Positions 1 through 12,670 of a stretch of DNA of 64,000 bases are shown here, piece after piece; the first letter of the stretch is position 1, and each line of letters begins with the position of its first letter. Source of the stretch: Burhinus oedicnemus. Taxonomy: Eukaryota; Chordata; Aves; Charadriiformes; Burhinidae. The stretch spans positions 134,144-198,143 of the forward strand of contig VFFE01007487.1 in NCBI GenBank assembly GCA_008921705.1. The letters are read 5' to 3'. The notes under the pieces were generated by a model. It saw only the letters and a program-made list of their open reading frames with translations, was not told the origin of the DNA and did not search any database. A program made the position numbers and the translations under genes.

Positions 1-2943
1 CAGGAGCTGATGTTAGAGGATACTTCTTCAAGCCAGTTAGTGCAACAAGTCCTAACAGAAAGTAACTGGGGCTTGCGTATCTGAATGTCTCGGGTACTTC
101 TCCTATACCATTTGACTGAAAGGAAAACTGTCCTGCACACTACAGAGTGACACGGAAATACCAGAAGTAGCCCAGCTAATTCCAGTAAAAGATGGGAAGA
201 AAACTAATCACAGTTATCTGAAGAGTTGCTCTGCCCCAGCAAGGTAGATTTGCCTCGTGAAATTTGTGGTACATTTATAGACTTTTGCAGAGCAACTGAG
301 CTTTGAGACTCCAGCCTGGTACTGCAAGGCAGAAAAAGTAAGTCAGGGCAGAGGCAGCGTTAGGCCCAAGATCTCCTGAGTTATGTCCAACTTTTTGAGT
401 CACATTGCCTAATGCAAATCTATGAAATAAAATTAATAGGCCCGGTTGAAGCTTTATATCTTTGGATGAAACCCAGTTTCAAATATAGAAATCCAGATTT
501 CAAATTCATATTTAACAAAATTGTGGACTCGCTTTTCCTATGGTTTTTACAACAAATATCATTGCTGACAAACTCTGGGTTTGGAGAGGAAATGTACATA
601 ATTTTTGCCTAATAGTATCCTCTCAGCATTAAAGATGTACATCCTCCTCTCTCCACCTCAACTAACTCCTGTACTGCTTGGAAACAACAGAAAAAGATTC
701 TGACGTAGGAAAACTGACTCTCTGATGTACAGCTTGGGATGAGAACCAAGTTATCCAAACTGCTGATAGTAGGACAAAAAACCTGTCATCACAACATAAA
801 TATTACAAAACTCATCCTGTCATTCGTACAAAGATCCACTTAGAAGTACCTGAAGTCCCATGAGTAGCTGACCCAATGAGCCTGTATTTGTCATAACAAG
901 ATAGCAATGGTTTGAAATAAGCTCAGTTTTGATACAATTCTAAAAACAAAATCTATTTTTTGCCAGATGAGTAAGAAACCAAGGTAGTGATTTAATTCAT
1001 TATTTGTACTTCAACCTACAAACTTACCTCAAACTTGAGTAGATCTGGTTCCAAGCAATTATTTTCTCTTTTTTTAAAAAAAAAAAATTATTTTTGAATA
1101 GTTTTTTAAACTGTAATTTAATTTTAAATTTTTCTACCATTCCCTGCATGGATGACAATTTGTGTTTACACCCTAACAAAAATATTTGATGCTCTGTCAA
1201 AGCAAATCAATCTTTGCTCTCTTTAGATACTAATGATGCCATCAATAAAAGATCTCATCATAAACAAATGTTCTGCACAAAATGGCACGCATAATGGTAC
1301 GACCCCTAAGGATGCAGGGCACGTCATTTTGAATTTATTTAATCTCTGGGAGCCCTGTACAGAGCTAACTTTTGAGTCTTTGGAGTCTGAAGCAAAACAA
1401 GATCACAGTGCCCCATACAGAGTCAGAAACAGAAGAGCTTGCACCTGCAAGAGCCGCTTCTTCACACTGTTGTTTGATGGGGCTCCTTGTTTCAGTGTTT
1501 CCTCCCCAAAACACTGGCCCTGAGGTGGCAATTCTCTCTTTGGGAGGTGAGCCAAGGAACGGCTCGGTTGCTCTCGCCTTGTACTGCTGACAGCTTCAAA
1601 GCTGTGTTCTCCCTGCATGCTCCCAAGACTGACAATCTGTTCCATATACACCACTTGCTGAACTTGGTATCTGAGTTTGTATGTAATAAATCACTTAAAT
1701 CCCACCAGACTGTTGCAAAAGCATTTTTCAATGCTGATCTCAGGGAACAGAAAAGTTTGGTTTTCTATACATTCTTTTATACTTAAGGTACCCCAAAGTA
1801 TTTAGCATGCATTGATTCAGATCCTGGCATGTGCAGTGATTGAGAAGGTAAGCAGAATGGTCAGCAGAAATACAGCGGTGGTCAAGGACTTTCTTTTGAC
1901 GTGAATGGCATATATGCGGGAGTTTTAGCAAAAGATGCCCCAAACAGGTAAAAATCTAAGCAGAAATAAAGACAGAAAACATGTCTGTGAAAGCAAAGAG
2001 AAGAAATGCTGGTTTGGACAAGAAACAACCCCCCAGCCCCCAGCCTCAAGGATTTGTGTGTTGGTTTGTTTGCTTGTTTCTTATTTTGGCCTAGAAAAAT
2101 TCATTCTTTGGTTTCTAATTTTTTAAGTGAAAGATGAAGCTGTGTAGATTTCACAGGAATTGCTATGAAAAACGTCAGTTAGTCAGAAACCCTATTCTCT
2201 GCTCAAAATCAATTCTGACCACCCTTTGTGTGATACTAGGAAATTCCGAGGAAGGTTTGGGCTCCTGGTGGATATTTGCATTCCAGATGAAGCAGTATGA
2301 AAATACAAAAGATAATGAGTGGGAAGAATCACTTTTATGATAAGCCAAGAGGGAAGAGTACCTCGAAGTCATGCAGGGTCTCAAAAGTAAAAGACTAGGT
2401 TGAAGGTAGAGCTTCTGAAGGGCTAAAAGACAGTAGCTGTGGGCAGACTGGTGAGTTAAGTGATATTAGAGTAAGAATTATGCATACTGTTGAGGGAACT
2501 AAGAAATTCGGTACTCAAAGACTAATAAGAGAGGGTGCAGTAGTCAGAACATAAGCAGATAAAAGAGAGCTCTGTACGGAGAGGAAAAAAGTAGTATTTT
2601 AGGCCTATTGTTTAATACCATCCTTAAATTCACTTTTTCCACAATCAAAAGCAGGAAAACAGAAGTATTTTATTGAGGAAGAACCGGAATCACACTTGAA
2701 AATGCAAGAGGTATTGAACATTGAATGTACTGACGAGAGCATAATCAGAGCATTCTTTTGCAATTAATTTCTGATGAGAGACCACTGTATGAAAAATATA
2801 GCTGGTATGTATGTGCAAAGGAGAAGAATAGAATGATTCCTCAAGGCTCTTCACTTCTATCAAAACCCGGTGTAAAACTATGAGGACTTTTAAGAGTGCC
2901 TTTTAAAAGAAATTCCCCATGATTTCAGTAGCTTACTACTAAG
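1..2943. other. Non-genic DNA, no host gene seen
   Basis: I see no gene here. The longest frames (under 100 codons, around 1.4-1.8 kb) overlap on both strands and resemble no family I know. A T7A12 run lies at 1069-1087 in an AT-rich patch (about 1050-1140). The only other recognisable content is the weak MIR-like fragment near 0.3-0.4 kb, listed separately. Confidence 0.6.
318..415 (-). repeat. Possible MIR/CORE-SINE fragment, weak
   Basis: Read on the plus strand, this runs 'agtcagg..agaggcagc', then 'cccaagatctcctgag', then 'cacattgcct'. This order resembles the reverse complement of the MIR tRNA-related half (a run like gtcagtggcagagc, then acccaggtctcctga, then the box A end). The match is short and interrupted, so it could be chance. 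It would be a non-autonomous tRNA-derived SINE relic with no function implied. Confidence 0.35.
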
Positions 2944-3050
2944 TGAGGTAAGCTGAGGTTCAGAAGTGCGGTGCACCTTTCTAACCTTCATGCAGCACAC
3001 CAGCAGGGAGATGGAGTAGTCCACAGGCATTCCGACTCCCGGCGGTGGTC
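2944..3050 (-). repeat. MIR-like SINE fragment, decayed
   Basis: The plus strand shows 'gaggtaagctgaggttcagaa', then 'catgcagcacaccagcaggg', then 'attccgactcccgg', in the order and spacing of a reverse-complemented MIR (aactgaggcacagag, then gtcacacagcaagtcagtgg, then ctcctgactcccag). Roughly the tRNA-derived and core parts are present, with many substitutions. No target-site duplication can be seen at this age. Confidence 0.5.
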
Positions 3051-4479
3051 AGTGGTTATCAGCAATTTACAGACCAAACCTATTCAGACTGATGAGGGCT
3101 TTCTGTACCAGGGGCTCCGGTTTTGAGGGTCTGGCTCGCAGAGCCCAGCTAGTGCGGGTTTAATTGCATAAGCATTTGCAAACACTGCTATTACGCAGCG
3201 AAACATCATGACAGTTTTAAACAGTACAGAGGGAAATTCACGACACAGAAGTTGAAAACTGGTGTCTCAGAGGCTTCCACATACCTTCTCCTGGATATAG
3301 AATTTAAGAACCAAAACAGTTCAGGGTCAAATGTTTCAGGTTGACCTCTATAGCAGTGCCCCTTTTGAACACTTTTCCTTCTGTCTGCTACAAAGGTTAA
3401 AGAGTAGGAAATGCCCATTATTGTTTGACCTTGTGTCACAGAGACATTTTAAGGCCCAAATGTGTCGTTATTTTTAGTTCATGCTATTATTTTGAAGCCA
3501 GGCACAAGCGAACAAAATCAGCAAACTTCACAAAGAGAGACAATGTAAAATGGTGTCCAGCATTATCTTCCCTTTCAGCTTGACAGCAGTATTTGTCTTG
3601 ATACTAAGAGTTAGTCCTATGCTTCCTCAAGGAATGTTGAATAACTTCCGCTCACGTTACACAAGCGCCTGTCCGTATATCACTTTCCTGTGTGGCCACT
3701 TGGCTGCAATGCATACAAAGGCTTTGTAATCCTCAGTTCTATTATTGTTTCCTAAGGATGCATCCTGCTTGAAAAACAGCATAGGAAGGGAAACAGTATC
3801 TAGCATTATTTCCTAATTAAACTGTTTGCATCATTCGAAGTCTATGATGAGTTCCTTCCTTTTCTCTCCTTTCCTTCTTGTTTACTAAAACCAGTAGATA
3901 CAAAAAGACAGCAGGAGAGAGACACAGTAAACCAGATCCTAATCTCTAGCACAAAAGGTAATGGAGCTTTTCCAGATTTTTGCCAGCATCCTGAGGATCA
4001 AATTATCGTCAGCTTGCTACTATAACCTCACTGAGGACAATATTCTGTGCAGATGTGTAAGCTTTACTAAAATAATTTAACTCCTGGAGTTTTATAACTG
4101 GAGATATGGGAAACCTATTTATAGTGTTTGGGATAGTTTGGAACAAGGCTCAGTTCTGGAACCAAGCTTTCCCTATATTCAAAATTGCTTGTTTGTATTC
4201 CTGTCTGGTGTTTACAGAGATGGGACTGAGCCATGAGGCTCACATCCAGAACTGAATTCAGAACTGAGCTTCCCCAGAGTTTGGGGATGTTTGATCCAAT
4301 GTCGAGATTTGGGTCCCCCTCCAATAAATAGGTCAGCCCTGATGAGCAATGGTCCCTCTTGGCTTTATAATCTATGCATCTGAGAATAAGGGATTTCATA
4401 TCTGCCAAACACTCAACACACATTAACTGCTGAATACTGACACCAACGCTGAATGGTCAGTCTTAAATGTGAGGACTAC
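3051..4479. other. Non-genic DNA, nothing recognised
   Basis: There are no recognisable repeats or genes. The frames of 60-102 codons (for example 4115-4423 on the minus strand) carry no family motif and lie in low-complexity or mixed sequence. I regard this stretch as unique non-coding DNA. Confidence 0.55.
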
Positions 4480-4630
4480 ATTCCCCACTTCAAAAATAGC
4501 AACACCGAGAGACAGAGACATGAACCAATACTCTGAGGCTGCAGAGCAGCTCAGCAGGACTGGGGAGAAGCCTGGAACTCCTGGCTTTGCATCCTGGGCT
4601 CTGACCACTGGACGAGGCTACCGTTCCAAA
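4480..4630 (-). repeat. MIR-like tRNA-derived SINE fragment
   Basis: The plus strand reads in order 'caccgagagacagaga', 'gcagagcagctcagcaggac', 'ggaactcctggct' and 'gggctctgaccactggac'. This closely follows a reverse-complemented MIR-type element: gaggcacagagag, then cacagcaagtcagtggcagagc, then acccaggagtcctggctc, then the tRNA box-A side 'ctctaaccactagac'. The tRNA-derived end is unusually clear. A perfect splice-donor-like CAGGTAAGT lies just downstream (4686) but has no partner exon. Confidence 0.7.
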
Positions 4631-5324
4631 AAGAAACTAATGCAAACCAAGTAATTATGCAAAATAAAACCCTTCCAGAGGACTCCAGGTAAGTCTTCTT
4701 GAGAATTAAAACTGAAACAAATTTGGCGTATCAACTATTTACAGAGGCACTTCTCCAAAAAACCCAGGCCTTTGACCCAGACTACTTCCAGAAATTAGGC
4801 CTTGCTTACAAGTTACGTTGACACGTATTTTATTTATCAGTATTAGTTACTCAGTGAATATGTTAAGGTAAAGCCAGAGAGAATTATTCCAAAAAACCCC
4901 AACTTTGGGAGATAGAGGGTAGGAACACTTCTTCCGTAAGCACAAGTGCCCCAGCTGGAACTCTATTAATAACATACCAGCACGCGACGGTGAAATTCTC
5001 TGTACAGTCAGCTCAGATACCAAAAGCTGTCTAGATGTTGCACTGGAGCTAACATTCCTCCCCACAAACACGATGTCACTAATGCAAGTAGCATTTCAAA
5101 ACAGAAACCTTCTACAGGTTCATTCAGATCAAACAACGATGCAGGTAATGGACTACCACACTGGCAACCGCAGTAAAGGCAGATAAATGAGATGAATCAG
5201 ATGGAGGTATTCAAACCTAGCCAGACTGACCGCAACTTGGAGGACTTTCAGCTATTACTAGTCCAGCTGTTGAGTGACCTCTCTAGGGGCCTCCCTCTCC
5301 TTTCAGCCAAAATAGTCCTCTTGG

Positions 5325-5376
5325 CTTTGGCGGAATTACTCCCGATTCACATGCACCCAAGTGCAGGATCAGGTTT
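5325..5376. repeat. Short relic of an ancient amniote palindromic repeat, tentative
   Basis: The stretch 'gaattactcccgattcacat' followed by 'cccaagtgcaggatcagg' resembles a pattern I remember as common in reptile and bird non-coding DNA (agttactcctgatttacaccagtgtaag...gatcagg). It is about 50 bases and diverged. The source family is uncertain, possibly an old hAT-type MITE or SINE. Confidence 0.3.
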
Positions 5377-7231
5377 TTATCGTTGCAAGCGTCATTCATA
5401 ACCCAGAACAGGTGATTGCCTGAAGAATGGCTCAGAGAACTGAGTGTCTCTCTATGGAGAGAGAGGTTATATACAACTTCTTCTGTGTTTCTTCCTGTCT
5501 GAGTCTGAAATACTTCAACCTTACTCCTACAGCTAAACAGACTTTCAGCTACTTATTTTCCTTCTCACGTGTACCTGTTGACTTACAGTTCTTTACAACG
5601 ATGAAATGAAGATATCTTTTGGACAAATTTACTGTTCTGTGAAACGCAAATAGTTCATCCTTGTACATTTACATTCATAACTACTACTGACTGGAAAAAT
5701 TTATCACTCTCTTAGCAGGGCCAAAAGCCACATATTATGCGATTCCTAGTTTTATTAAGCTATGCTTCAGACAGCTATCAATGTGTAGGTTGGGATAGAA
5801 CCTGGAATTTCTGTAGCCTCAGTGTACGTTAAATGTGGTTAGAATCTTTCTGGGATGAAACACGCCATCGTGTAAAATAATAAACTGTAAAATTTATTAG
5901 GCTGTGCTGCAAAGATGAACAATGAAGACCTGATTCCATAATTCTCACAATGTCACTACAGCATGGAAAAATATGTATGTTTTTCCACATTTTAAAGATT
6001 CTCTGACAGCCTGGGAGTTTACAGCTGTCGCTAAGGCTACTGTGCAAAAGGTGTGAACAAGTCAGAAACTGTGGCAAGAATTACTTTCATTCTTCAACAA
6101 AAATGTGAATTGTTTTTAAACTGACAGCCAGCTCAAGTTGATCAGTAACTGGTACTCCAAACTTTGCAACAGTTCTCAGCAAGAATCAGCTTAGAGCTCA
6201 GAACACCCTGCACAGTGTGTAAAGTCAATACTCAGAAGAGATTAGTTTTTCAGTGATCCCAAGGCCTGCAGAAGGCAGCAAAACAGCTCTAACCCCATTA
6301 CCAAACATAGAGAAGTTAGGAAGAGCACTTCAATATGAAAGTAAGAACTCCCTCCAAATGACATTAAAATCACTGGAAAGGACACTACTGATTTCTGTGG
6401 GTTTTCTGGGTTACATCTCAAGATAATTCAGGCTGCCATGTAATGAGGAGTTCTAGATACCTGCATTCCTTCTAACAAGCATTCTCCTAGCTGTGATCTA
6501 GAAGACATTGAAAGCCAGCCTACAAAATTACCAATAACTGTATACATATATAACTATATACAGATACATTCACACATATATACACAATCCCACTAGATGG
6601 CTAATATAAGAAGTTATAAAGGGATATCCAAAGGGGTTTTTTATTTGGTTGCAGAAGAAAACTATCATGGTAATGTTGTATATGGGGATCAATTTTTTCT
6701 CCCCAGAAGAGCTTAGGTGGCTCTTTGGTTTAAAAAAAGGTCAAGTTGCTCTGTTGCAATATATACAAGCGAGAGACAAACATTAGCATTGTCCTTGCAT
6801 TCACCCGAACGAACATTTCAAAGGATCACCTATAAACCATTCCTTCTGCTCCACTGAATGTTGTTGAAAAAACACATGCAGAGGTTAAGTCCATAAAGGA
6901 AGCTAAAATGGATGTAAAAGAAAGAAACTAGATATGTAAAGAAGTCATTTGAGGAAGATGAGCCCAACCAGTGTGCTAATGGAAAGACACAGATGAACAA
7001 AGAGAAATTAATAACCACAAACTCTCTCCAATAATGAAAGATATATGATTACTGTTATTCCTCTGGGGAAGAGGTTCCAGCAGACAGAAGTACAAGTCTG
7101 CTTTCCCTGCCATCTGAGACAGACAGAAAAGCAGGGAAAGGACAGTACTAGGAGCATCAGCAATAACTGCTGCAGCTGCAAAAGTTATAAAAAACAATCT
7201 CCCCATCTAATAGTCCCAATCCTAGCAACAA

Positions 7232-7262
7232 TTTCCTCCCCCCTTTTTTTTTTCTTTTCTAG
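7232..7262 (+). other. Polypyrimidine tract ending in AG (acceptor-like)
   Basis: A nearly uninterrupted pyrimidine run (tttcctcccccc, T10, cttttct) ends in TTTTCTAG, matching a strong 3' splice-site tract on the plus strand. No convincing exon or matching donor follows, so it is more likely a low-complexity tract. Confidence 0.5.
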
Positions 7263-7383
7263 TTGTCTTTACCACTTGCTGGTTGTTGGCAAAGTTAGTA
7301 GACATTTACAAAAATGAAAAAAAACAAAACCCAACACAACAAAAACCAAACACACACTCATCCCAAAGTCTTCAGACTAATTT

Positions 7384-7432
7384 AGAGCCTGATCTAAAGC
7401 TCATTGAAGTCAATGGAAAGACTCCCTGGAGG
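7384..7432. repeat. Relic of ancient palindromic amniote repeat
   Basis: It contains 'gagcctgatctaaagctcat' followed by 'tgaagtcaatggaaagactcc'. This matches a recurrent reptile/bird motif in which gcctgatccaaagcccattgaagtcaatgg is followed by its inverted copy. Only one arm is preserved here. A similar but more complete palindrome lies at 47326-47403. The family name is not known to me with certainty. Confidence 0.4.
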
Positions 7433-8917
7433 GAGGATGAGAGAGAGAACAAACCACACGTGACAGATGTTAGTCATGTTGCTTAACTCACTACTAGGAG
7501 GACTTCGATACTACAGCAGAAAAGAGGGTACGAGAAGTGATCTGGACTAGGAAGAAGTACAGTAGAAAATGTTCTCAATTTAGGCCCAAAGCTTTGGTGG
7601 GAGACTAAAGGAAGAGTAGACTGAAAAAAAAAAAAGTGGTGGGCTTTTGTAAACAATGAGATGTTGATTATTTCGCAGCTGAAGAATCAATCAGTGTGAA
7701 AATGTGCAAACTGCCTCAATCTAAAAACTGCGTTGGAGGTTTTCAAAGAAAGAAAGTATATTTATTACAGTTAGTAACAGTAAGCTTTCCACAGTGGCGT
7801 GGGAGATCTATGTCATTCAGGTTCAATGTACCAATGAGATGCAAAACAAAGATCCTGCTGATCACTAAAGGTCCAGAGGTATTTTTGGTAGAGAGAGTCT
7901 TGTTAAGAGCAAAATATAATTCACCAAATTACATTCTGCATTTTGTTGTTTTCTAAGCATCACATGCCAACTAAGGTCACTACATTACTACAGACGCAAA
8001 TGCATTTCACTAATAGTTCAGTACATTTCCTTGTCAGAAAAATATTATCTTTGAAATATCTGAATGTTCACATTTCCCAAAGATTAAAACTGCGTTGTCT
8101 ATTTCACTGCTGAAAGAATAGCACCACTGCAATAATCAATTATCATTAAATTAGTACAAGATCAGTAAACTGATATAGTATCATGGACAATGAAAACAAT
8201 AAGGGAAAGTAAATAGTCTGTGCAATGCTACTTAAGAATCTACAAAGGTATATCTAGACAGCCATCTTAAGTAGTCTCTTCTTAGATGAAGTACGTTGTG
8301 CTGCCATTGAAAAGTATTTAAAAATGAGCTGACAAATAAAAGACGACTTTCCTCACATGAAGAAAAGGAGAACCACATGGATTAACCGAGAGGAAGCACA
8401 GGGATCAGCAGGAAATCCCGGGAAGAACCCTGGCTGAGGTGAGCAGGTGTGTAGTGATAACAGCTACTGGGTGCACCAATGACAACTGAAAAAAACCCAT
8501 CCTGACCCAGCAGACCACGAAGAAAAACCTCACTGGCAAAGGCCTCTCAGCCAGGTTAACCAGCTCAGTCTTTGCCCTACACTGACACAGTCACACCGTG
8601 TCTGTCTAGTTCCACTCCGTCCCAGCTCGGGCATCGCTCAACACTTCATGCCAGTCAGTAAGGTGTCCTTACTGACACAGAAGTGCACAACCAGATATCT
8701 AGGTTAAAGCCTCAGGTCCCTCTTACTGTCTGTCTCAGTTGCTTTATTCTGGTGCATTAAGCAAAAATATTATGAGAGGCCAAAGCGGTTTTAGAGCTGT
8801 TTCAGACATGGACTTTACCTGCACTTGAGAGCACGCTCAGGTCAGAGCATACTCTACAGATCCTCGCTCTAATGCACAAGTGCTCTAGCACATTATTTTC
8901 TAGTTAGATTAACCCAC

Positions 8918-8965
8918 TGTGCTAAGGGCTTACTAACTTAGTGTGCTGAGGATTTACTAACTCAG
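8918..8965. repeat. Two-copy 24-bp tandem duplication
   Basis: Positions 8918-8941 and 8942-8965 are head-to-tail copies identical at 20 of 24 positions, both beginning tgtgct and ending with ttactaact and a YAG. All four differences are transitions, as expected for an old local slippage duplication. No function is implied. Confidence 0.9.
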
Positions 8966-11900
8966 TTTCAATGAATGCTACTGGCACGAGTAGGCACGGG
9001 TATCAGCAGAGGTAATGACACCACAGGTCCCAGTTTCATGACCACGTCATGCCCACACAAAAGAAACCTTCATCTCCAGCCCACCCCACCCACGGCATTC
9101 ACTCACCTAGCTGGCCTGTCCTCACCAGCTACCAGGTGGTCACAGCTTGTGCAGAGACACCTACTCACAGCTCGGGTCAGCGCCTCCACACTGCCAGTTA
9201 TTGGAGTTAACCACTACGGGCAGGAATTGATTTGTGCCACAGGGTGTCTGCACAAAGGCACAGAATGACTTCCAGTAACTGTGTGGAAATACTTACCCTG
9301 TAGCTTTATGAGCAACTTCACATAGGAATGGAGAAGCTGCCTTCATCTACCATCTGGAAATGGTTTGCGTACCACCAATGGTATGCATATCACAGTTTGG
9401 GAACCCCTGCTTTATACCAAGTGTCTTACTAAGGGTTTCTCCGGCTGCCATACAGCTGCTGTAAAGGCTCTTCACCCTGCTTTGTACCAAGAGATGATGA
9501 AGACCCTTCAGAGCAGCTGTATAACTGTCTGTGAAACCTCATATCTCATGAATAACAATTTAAACCTGCCTTAAACTCCATTGGCTTGAAGGCTGATCTA
9601 GCTGATTTATATCCGAGTAAGAGAAAAGACAAACAGATTCCCAGCCTTTCTGAGTCTCTTCTCATCTCACTAGAGCAAGGAAAATAATTTCCTCCAAGGC
9701 ATACTGGAGAAGAAATCCATTAGCTGTTACAAAGGAAAGCTGAATGTTATTGTTACATCCAAATAGCTACAACAGTCTTTAATTCTACTCCTATTACTTT
9801 AAGACAAAACCAAGGGTTTTTTATGAGCGTGTTACTGGGGTGTCCCTTAATTGTTACCTTCTTATCACAATTATATTGCATATAAAACTAATAGAACAAA
9901 TGCATTTAATTTTTTAATAACAATCACAAAGCAGTCTATTTGCATCAGTTCCTCCATAACGTGGCCATTTGTTGCCCACTTACAAATATCACATAAAGCA
10001 AATGTTGAGCCTATAATTTATAGCCAATTAATTCCTTTTGATATTACCTTTTGAGTAACTAGGATGGCTAAGAGGTACTTGAGGACCAGGATTTAAACTG
10101 AAAGGAGAGCTACAGGAAACAGTTGATTCATACAGGAAACTGTATGCCCAGTGAGCCATGAGGCACAGCAGGGTAGGCATTGTTGTCACGACTGCATGCC
10201 TTGGGTCCACTGGGAAACACCTGGGTCCACGCGGAGTGTCCTCAGCCACCCAAAGGCTGCCGTTATGGAGTTAACAGTGCTTGGCCTCAAGCGGTCCTTT
10301 TGACAAATATTGGTTTGCAAGTGGGTATTTTGAAGGAAAAACAATAAAAACAACAAGTCCTTATTCTTGCATTCAATTTTTATTGAATATTTCCTTCCAT
10401 TTGGGATTTAGGATTTATTTGCCCCTATTAAATTATTTTAATGGGATTTATTTCACATGTAAGTATTTCTGCTTATTTTAGAGGAGGGTAAAAAAGGGAT
10501 GAATTGAGGGAGAGCACTGGGGCCTCCCAAGGTATGCAAATTTCTAAAACAAAATAAAGGCAAGTAACAAACTTGCATTTGAAGAATGTGTAGGATGAGT
10601 TTCTTACAAAAAAGTAACCAATATGTACTCTGCCATATAGGAAATGGATGGGTATTTTCAGTCAGTGGAACTGATCTTTCAAGACCTTGCTCACATGCAC
10701 TGTCCCTGCTAAACAGCTCCAGGAATGAGGCAATCGAAGTCCTGGCTCATTCTGACTTCCCACCAGTGTCTTCAGCTTCACCTATCTGCCCATCCTCTGA
10801 CTTTCTTATTCACTGCTGTTAAAGAATCACATGCAAAGGAGGAGAAAAGAACTCTTGTCAAGCAGCCGAAAAACACCCAGTCATTTACTACCGTTCATCT
10901 TGGTAAGGAAAAAGACACCTACATACGTGTAGCTGCCTATAAGAAGCAAAGAAAGGAGACTTACAGTTTATTCATTATGGATCTACAGCTATAAAGATCT
11001 TAGCAGAATGAGAAGGGATGTCACTTAAGTTATACTAAAATGAGCTGGAAATCAGCCTGAGTCACAGAAGCTTTAGAAAGATCTTTTTTTTCCTTTTTTT
11101 TAAATCTATATATTTAGCAAAGTGTCAGGAAAGAAACCACGTGGCTTGTGAATAGAAATGTCAGGTTCATGACTGTAAATATAAACACTATTTTTGAACA
11201 TCTGCATTTATTATTAGACAAAGACTGCTTGTTTACATGGGCTTCTGTATCAGGTGGACAACTGAAGAGTATATTTTTAGTGTTAGCAGGTTTTAAACTT
11301 GAGTACTTTGGGACTTGGGGGATTTTGATTAACCTGTTTAGCTACTGGTTTTTGCTAATACGCGTATGAGGGTGGCGCACAAAATTTTTAAACAAATTCA
11401 GACTGGCTAAGGTAATAATATTTTTAATGTCTTATTTAGAAACTATTTATGATGCGCATCATCCCAGTTTTCAGATCAAGTTTTAAATTCTTTGTTTGCC
11501 CATATTTCAACAGTATGAAGTTGTGTTTTGCAGGAGCAAAGCCATGCATGGTATTCAGAGCTTTATGTGAAGTTAATTAAAAAAAAATAATATTCCTTTC
11601 AACGGATTTTGCCTGCTGTTTTTTAAACCTGACAGAAGATCCTTGATTTTCTGCTCCTTTATCTCCCCCTTTTGCAGTTTTCAGCAGGTCACTGTAATGT
11701 TCATTGCCGTTAATCTGTCTCAGACAGATGCACAGGGATTGCCTGTTTTAAAGGTTTTAGCTCACTGGTAAAAAGGTACTCAATGATTGATTCAAGCAGA
11801 AAAAGCGACAGGCAAATGAATCACTAAGAAAAGCAAAAGAGTTGCTAACATTAAGAGTTTAATGTGCCACAACATCACCTTTTCAAGGCAACTTGAATTA

Positions 11901-12037
11901 TATCTAGTACATAGAGTTATAACTTTATGTATTCACTATATATACTTTCATAAAAGTTAATGGCGAGTGAACTGGCATGAATAAAGTATGTAGCAGCTCA
12001 AGGAAAGTCCACCAAATCCAACCACAAGCAAAGGAGC
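8966..12037. other. Non-genic DNA, small direct repeats only
   Basis: I find no gene. The 97-codon frame at 8975-9268 has no family resemblance. A stretch near 9368-9407 (gtaccaccaatggtatgcat, then cagtttgggaacccctg) vaguely recalls hAT-type repeat ends but is not firm enough to name. Further 66-89-codon frames at 10.0-11.4 kb are unremarkable. Sequence around 11.4-12.0 kb is AT-rich. Confidence 0.55.
9405..9491. repeat. Spaced 17-bp direct repeat, 70-bp period
   Basis: Positions 9405-9421 and 9475-9491 (ccctgctttRtaccaag) match at 16 of 17 bases. The stretches that follow share only weak similarity, each with a cagctgYtRtaa-like run. This may be the remnant of a 70-bp tandem duplication or of a repeat with internal repeats. 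Confidence 0.55.
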
Positions 12038-12060
12038 TTTTTTTTTTTTTTAAAAAAAAA
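12038..12060. repeat. T14A9 low-complexity run
   Basis: Fourteen T are directly followed by nine A, giving a self-complementary low-complexity hairpin-capable tract. It is a likely length-variable site with no gene context. Confidence 0.9.
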
Positions 12061-12577
12061 GTTCATGAAAGTTTGGTATTTTTCATTGTATCCTGTTTGT
12101 TCTGGGTTCCCTCTAGAAGGAGCAGTGCCAAGATACTATGAGAAAGGCTGTTCTTGTTCTATTTGCAGCCCAGCTAGAAGCAGGAAGTACTATAAATCTC
12201 GCAAGAAAGTCTGTTCTGCCAGCAGGGCTGATTCTGAAGTTAACCCAAGTTGTGTCATAGCCTTCAGTGAGGATCCAGTCAGGCTGAATCATCACATTTA
12301 TAGAAACCAAAGAGCTTCAGAACTGTTTGAATAAAGATCAGGAAAGTATCTGAGCACTGATCATAGGTCCCCAAGTCAGATTGATCAAGCAGCATGCAAA
12401 ACAGGGACATGGTGAGTACTAACGACACTGAAATCCAGTTCCTGATCAGTCTGAAGGAAGGAGTCAGAGGCAAAGCACTAGGGACTGAAGAGAGAAATTA
12501 CAGAAGTTGAGTGTTGTTTCCTGGAAAATGTATTTAGGATAGATTTTTGGATAGTTTTTATTTCTTTGCTGGAATTT

Positions 12578-12594
12578 AAAAAAAAAAAAAAAAA
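12578..12594 (+). repeat. Poly(A) run, 17 nt
   Basis: Seventeen consecutive A follow ggaattt. No AATAAA-type signal lies just upstream and no retrocopy sequence can be seen, so it is treated as a simple homopolymer. Confidence 0.95.
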
Positions 12595-12650
12595 TCGATC
12601 TGCCTGTAGAGATCAATTATACAATACGCAAGATTGCTAACCTGCATTAA

Positions 12651-12670
12651 TCCAAGGTTTGAACCTTGGA
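12651..12670. repeat. Perfect 9-bp-arm inverted repeat
   Basis: The left arm TCCAAGGTT (12651-12659) and the right arm AACCTTGGA (12662-12670) are exact reverse complements separated by two bases. It could be a palindromic protein-binding site or chance. The neighbourhood offers no gene to attach it to. Confidence 0.95.

Larger units (their letters stand above)
4631..8917. other. Non-genic DNA with minor low-complexity tracts
   Basis: No gene is recognised. A TA/CA-rich patch lies at 6538-6590 and a pyrimidine tract at 7232-7261. Two short relics of an ancient palindromic repeat are listed separately. Frames of 60-97 codons on both strands have no family resemblance. An A12 run lies near 7625. 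Confidence 0.55.

Noticed and set aside
4686..4694. Perfect splice-donor motif CAGGTAAGT, with a second at about 50632
   Set aside because: About one such 9-mer class is expected per strand in 64 kb, and no acceptable exon precedes either. The second lies at the end of a MIR-like fragment.
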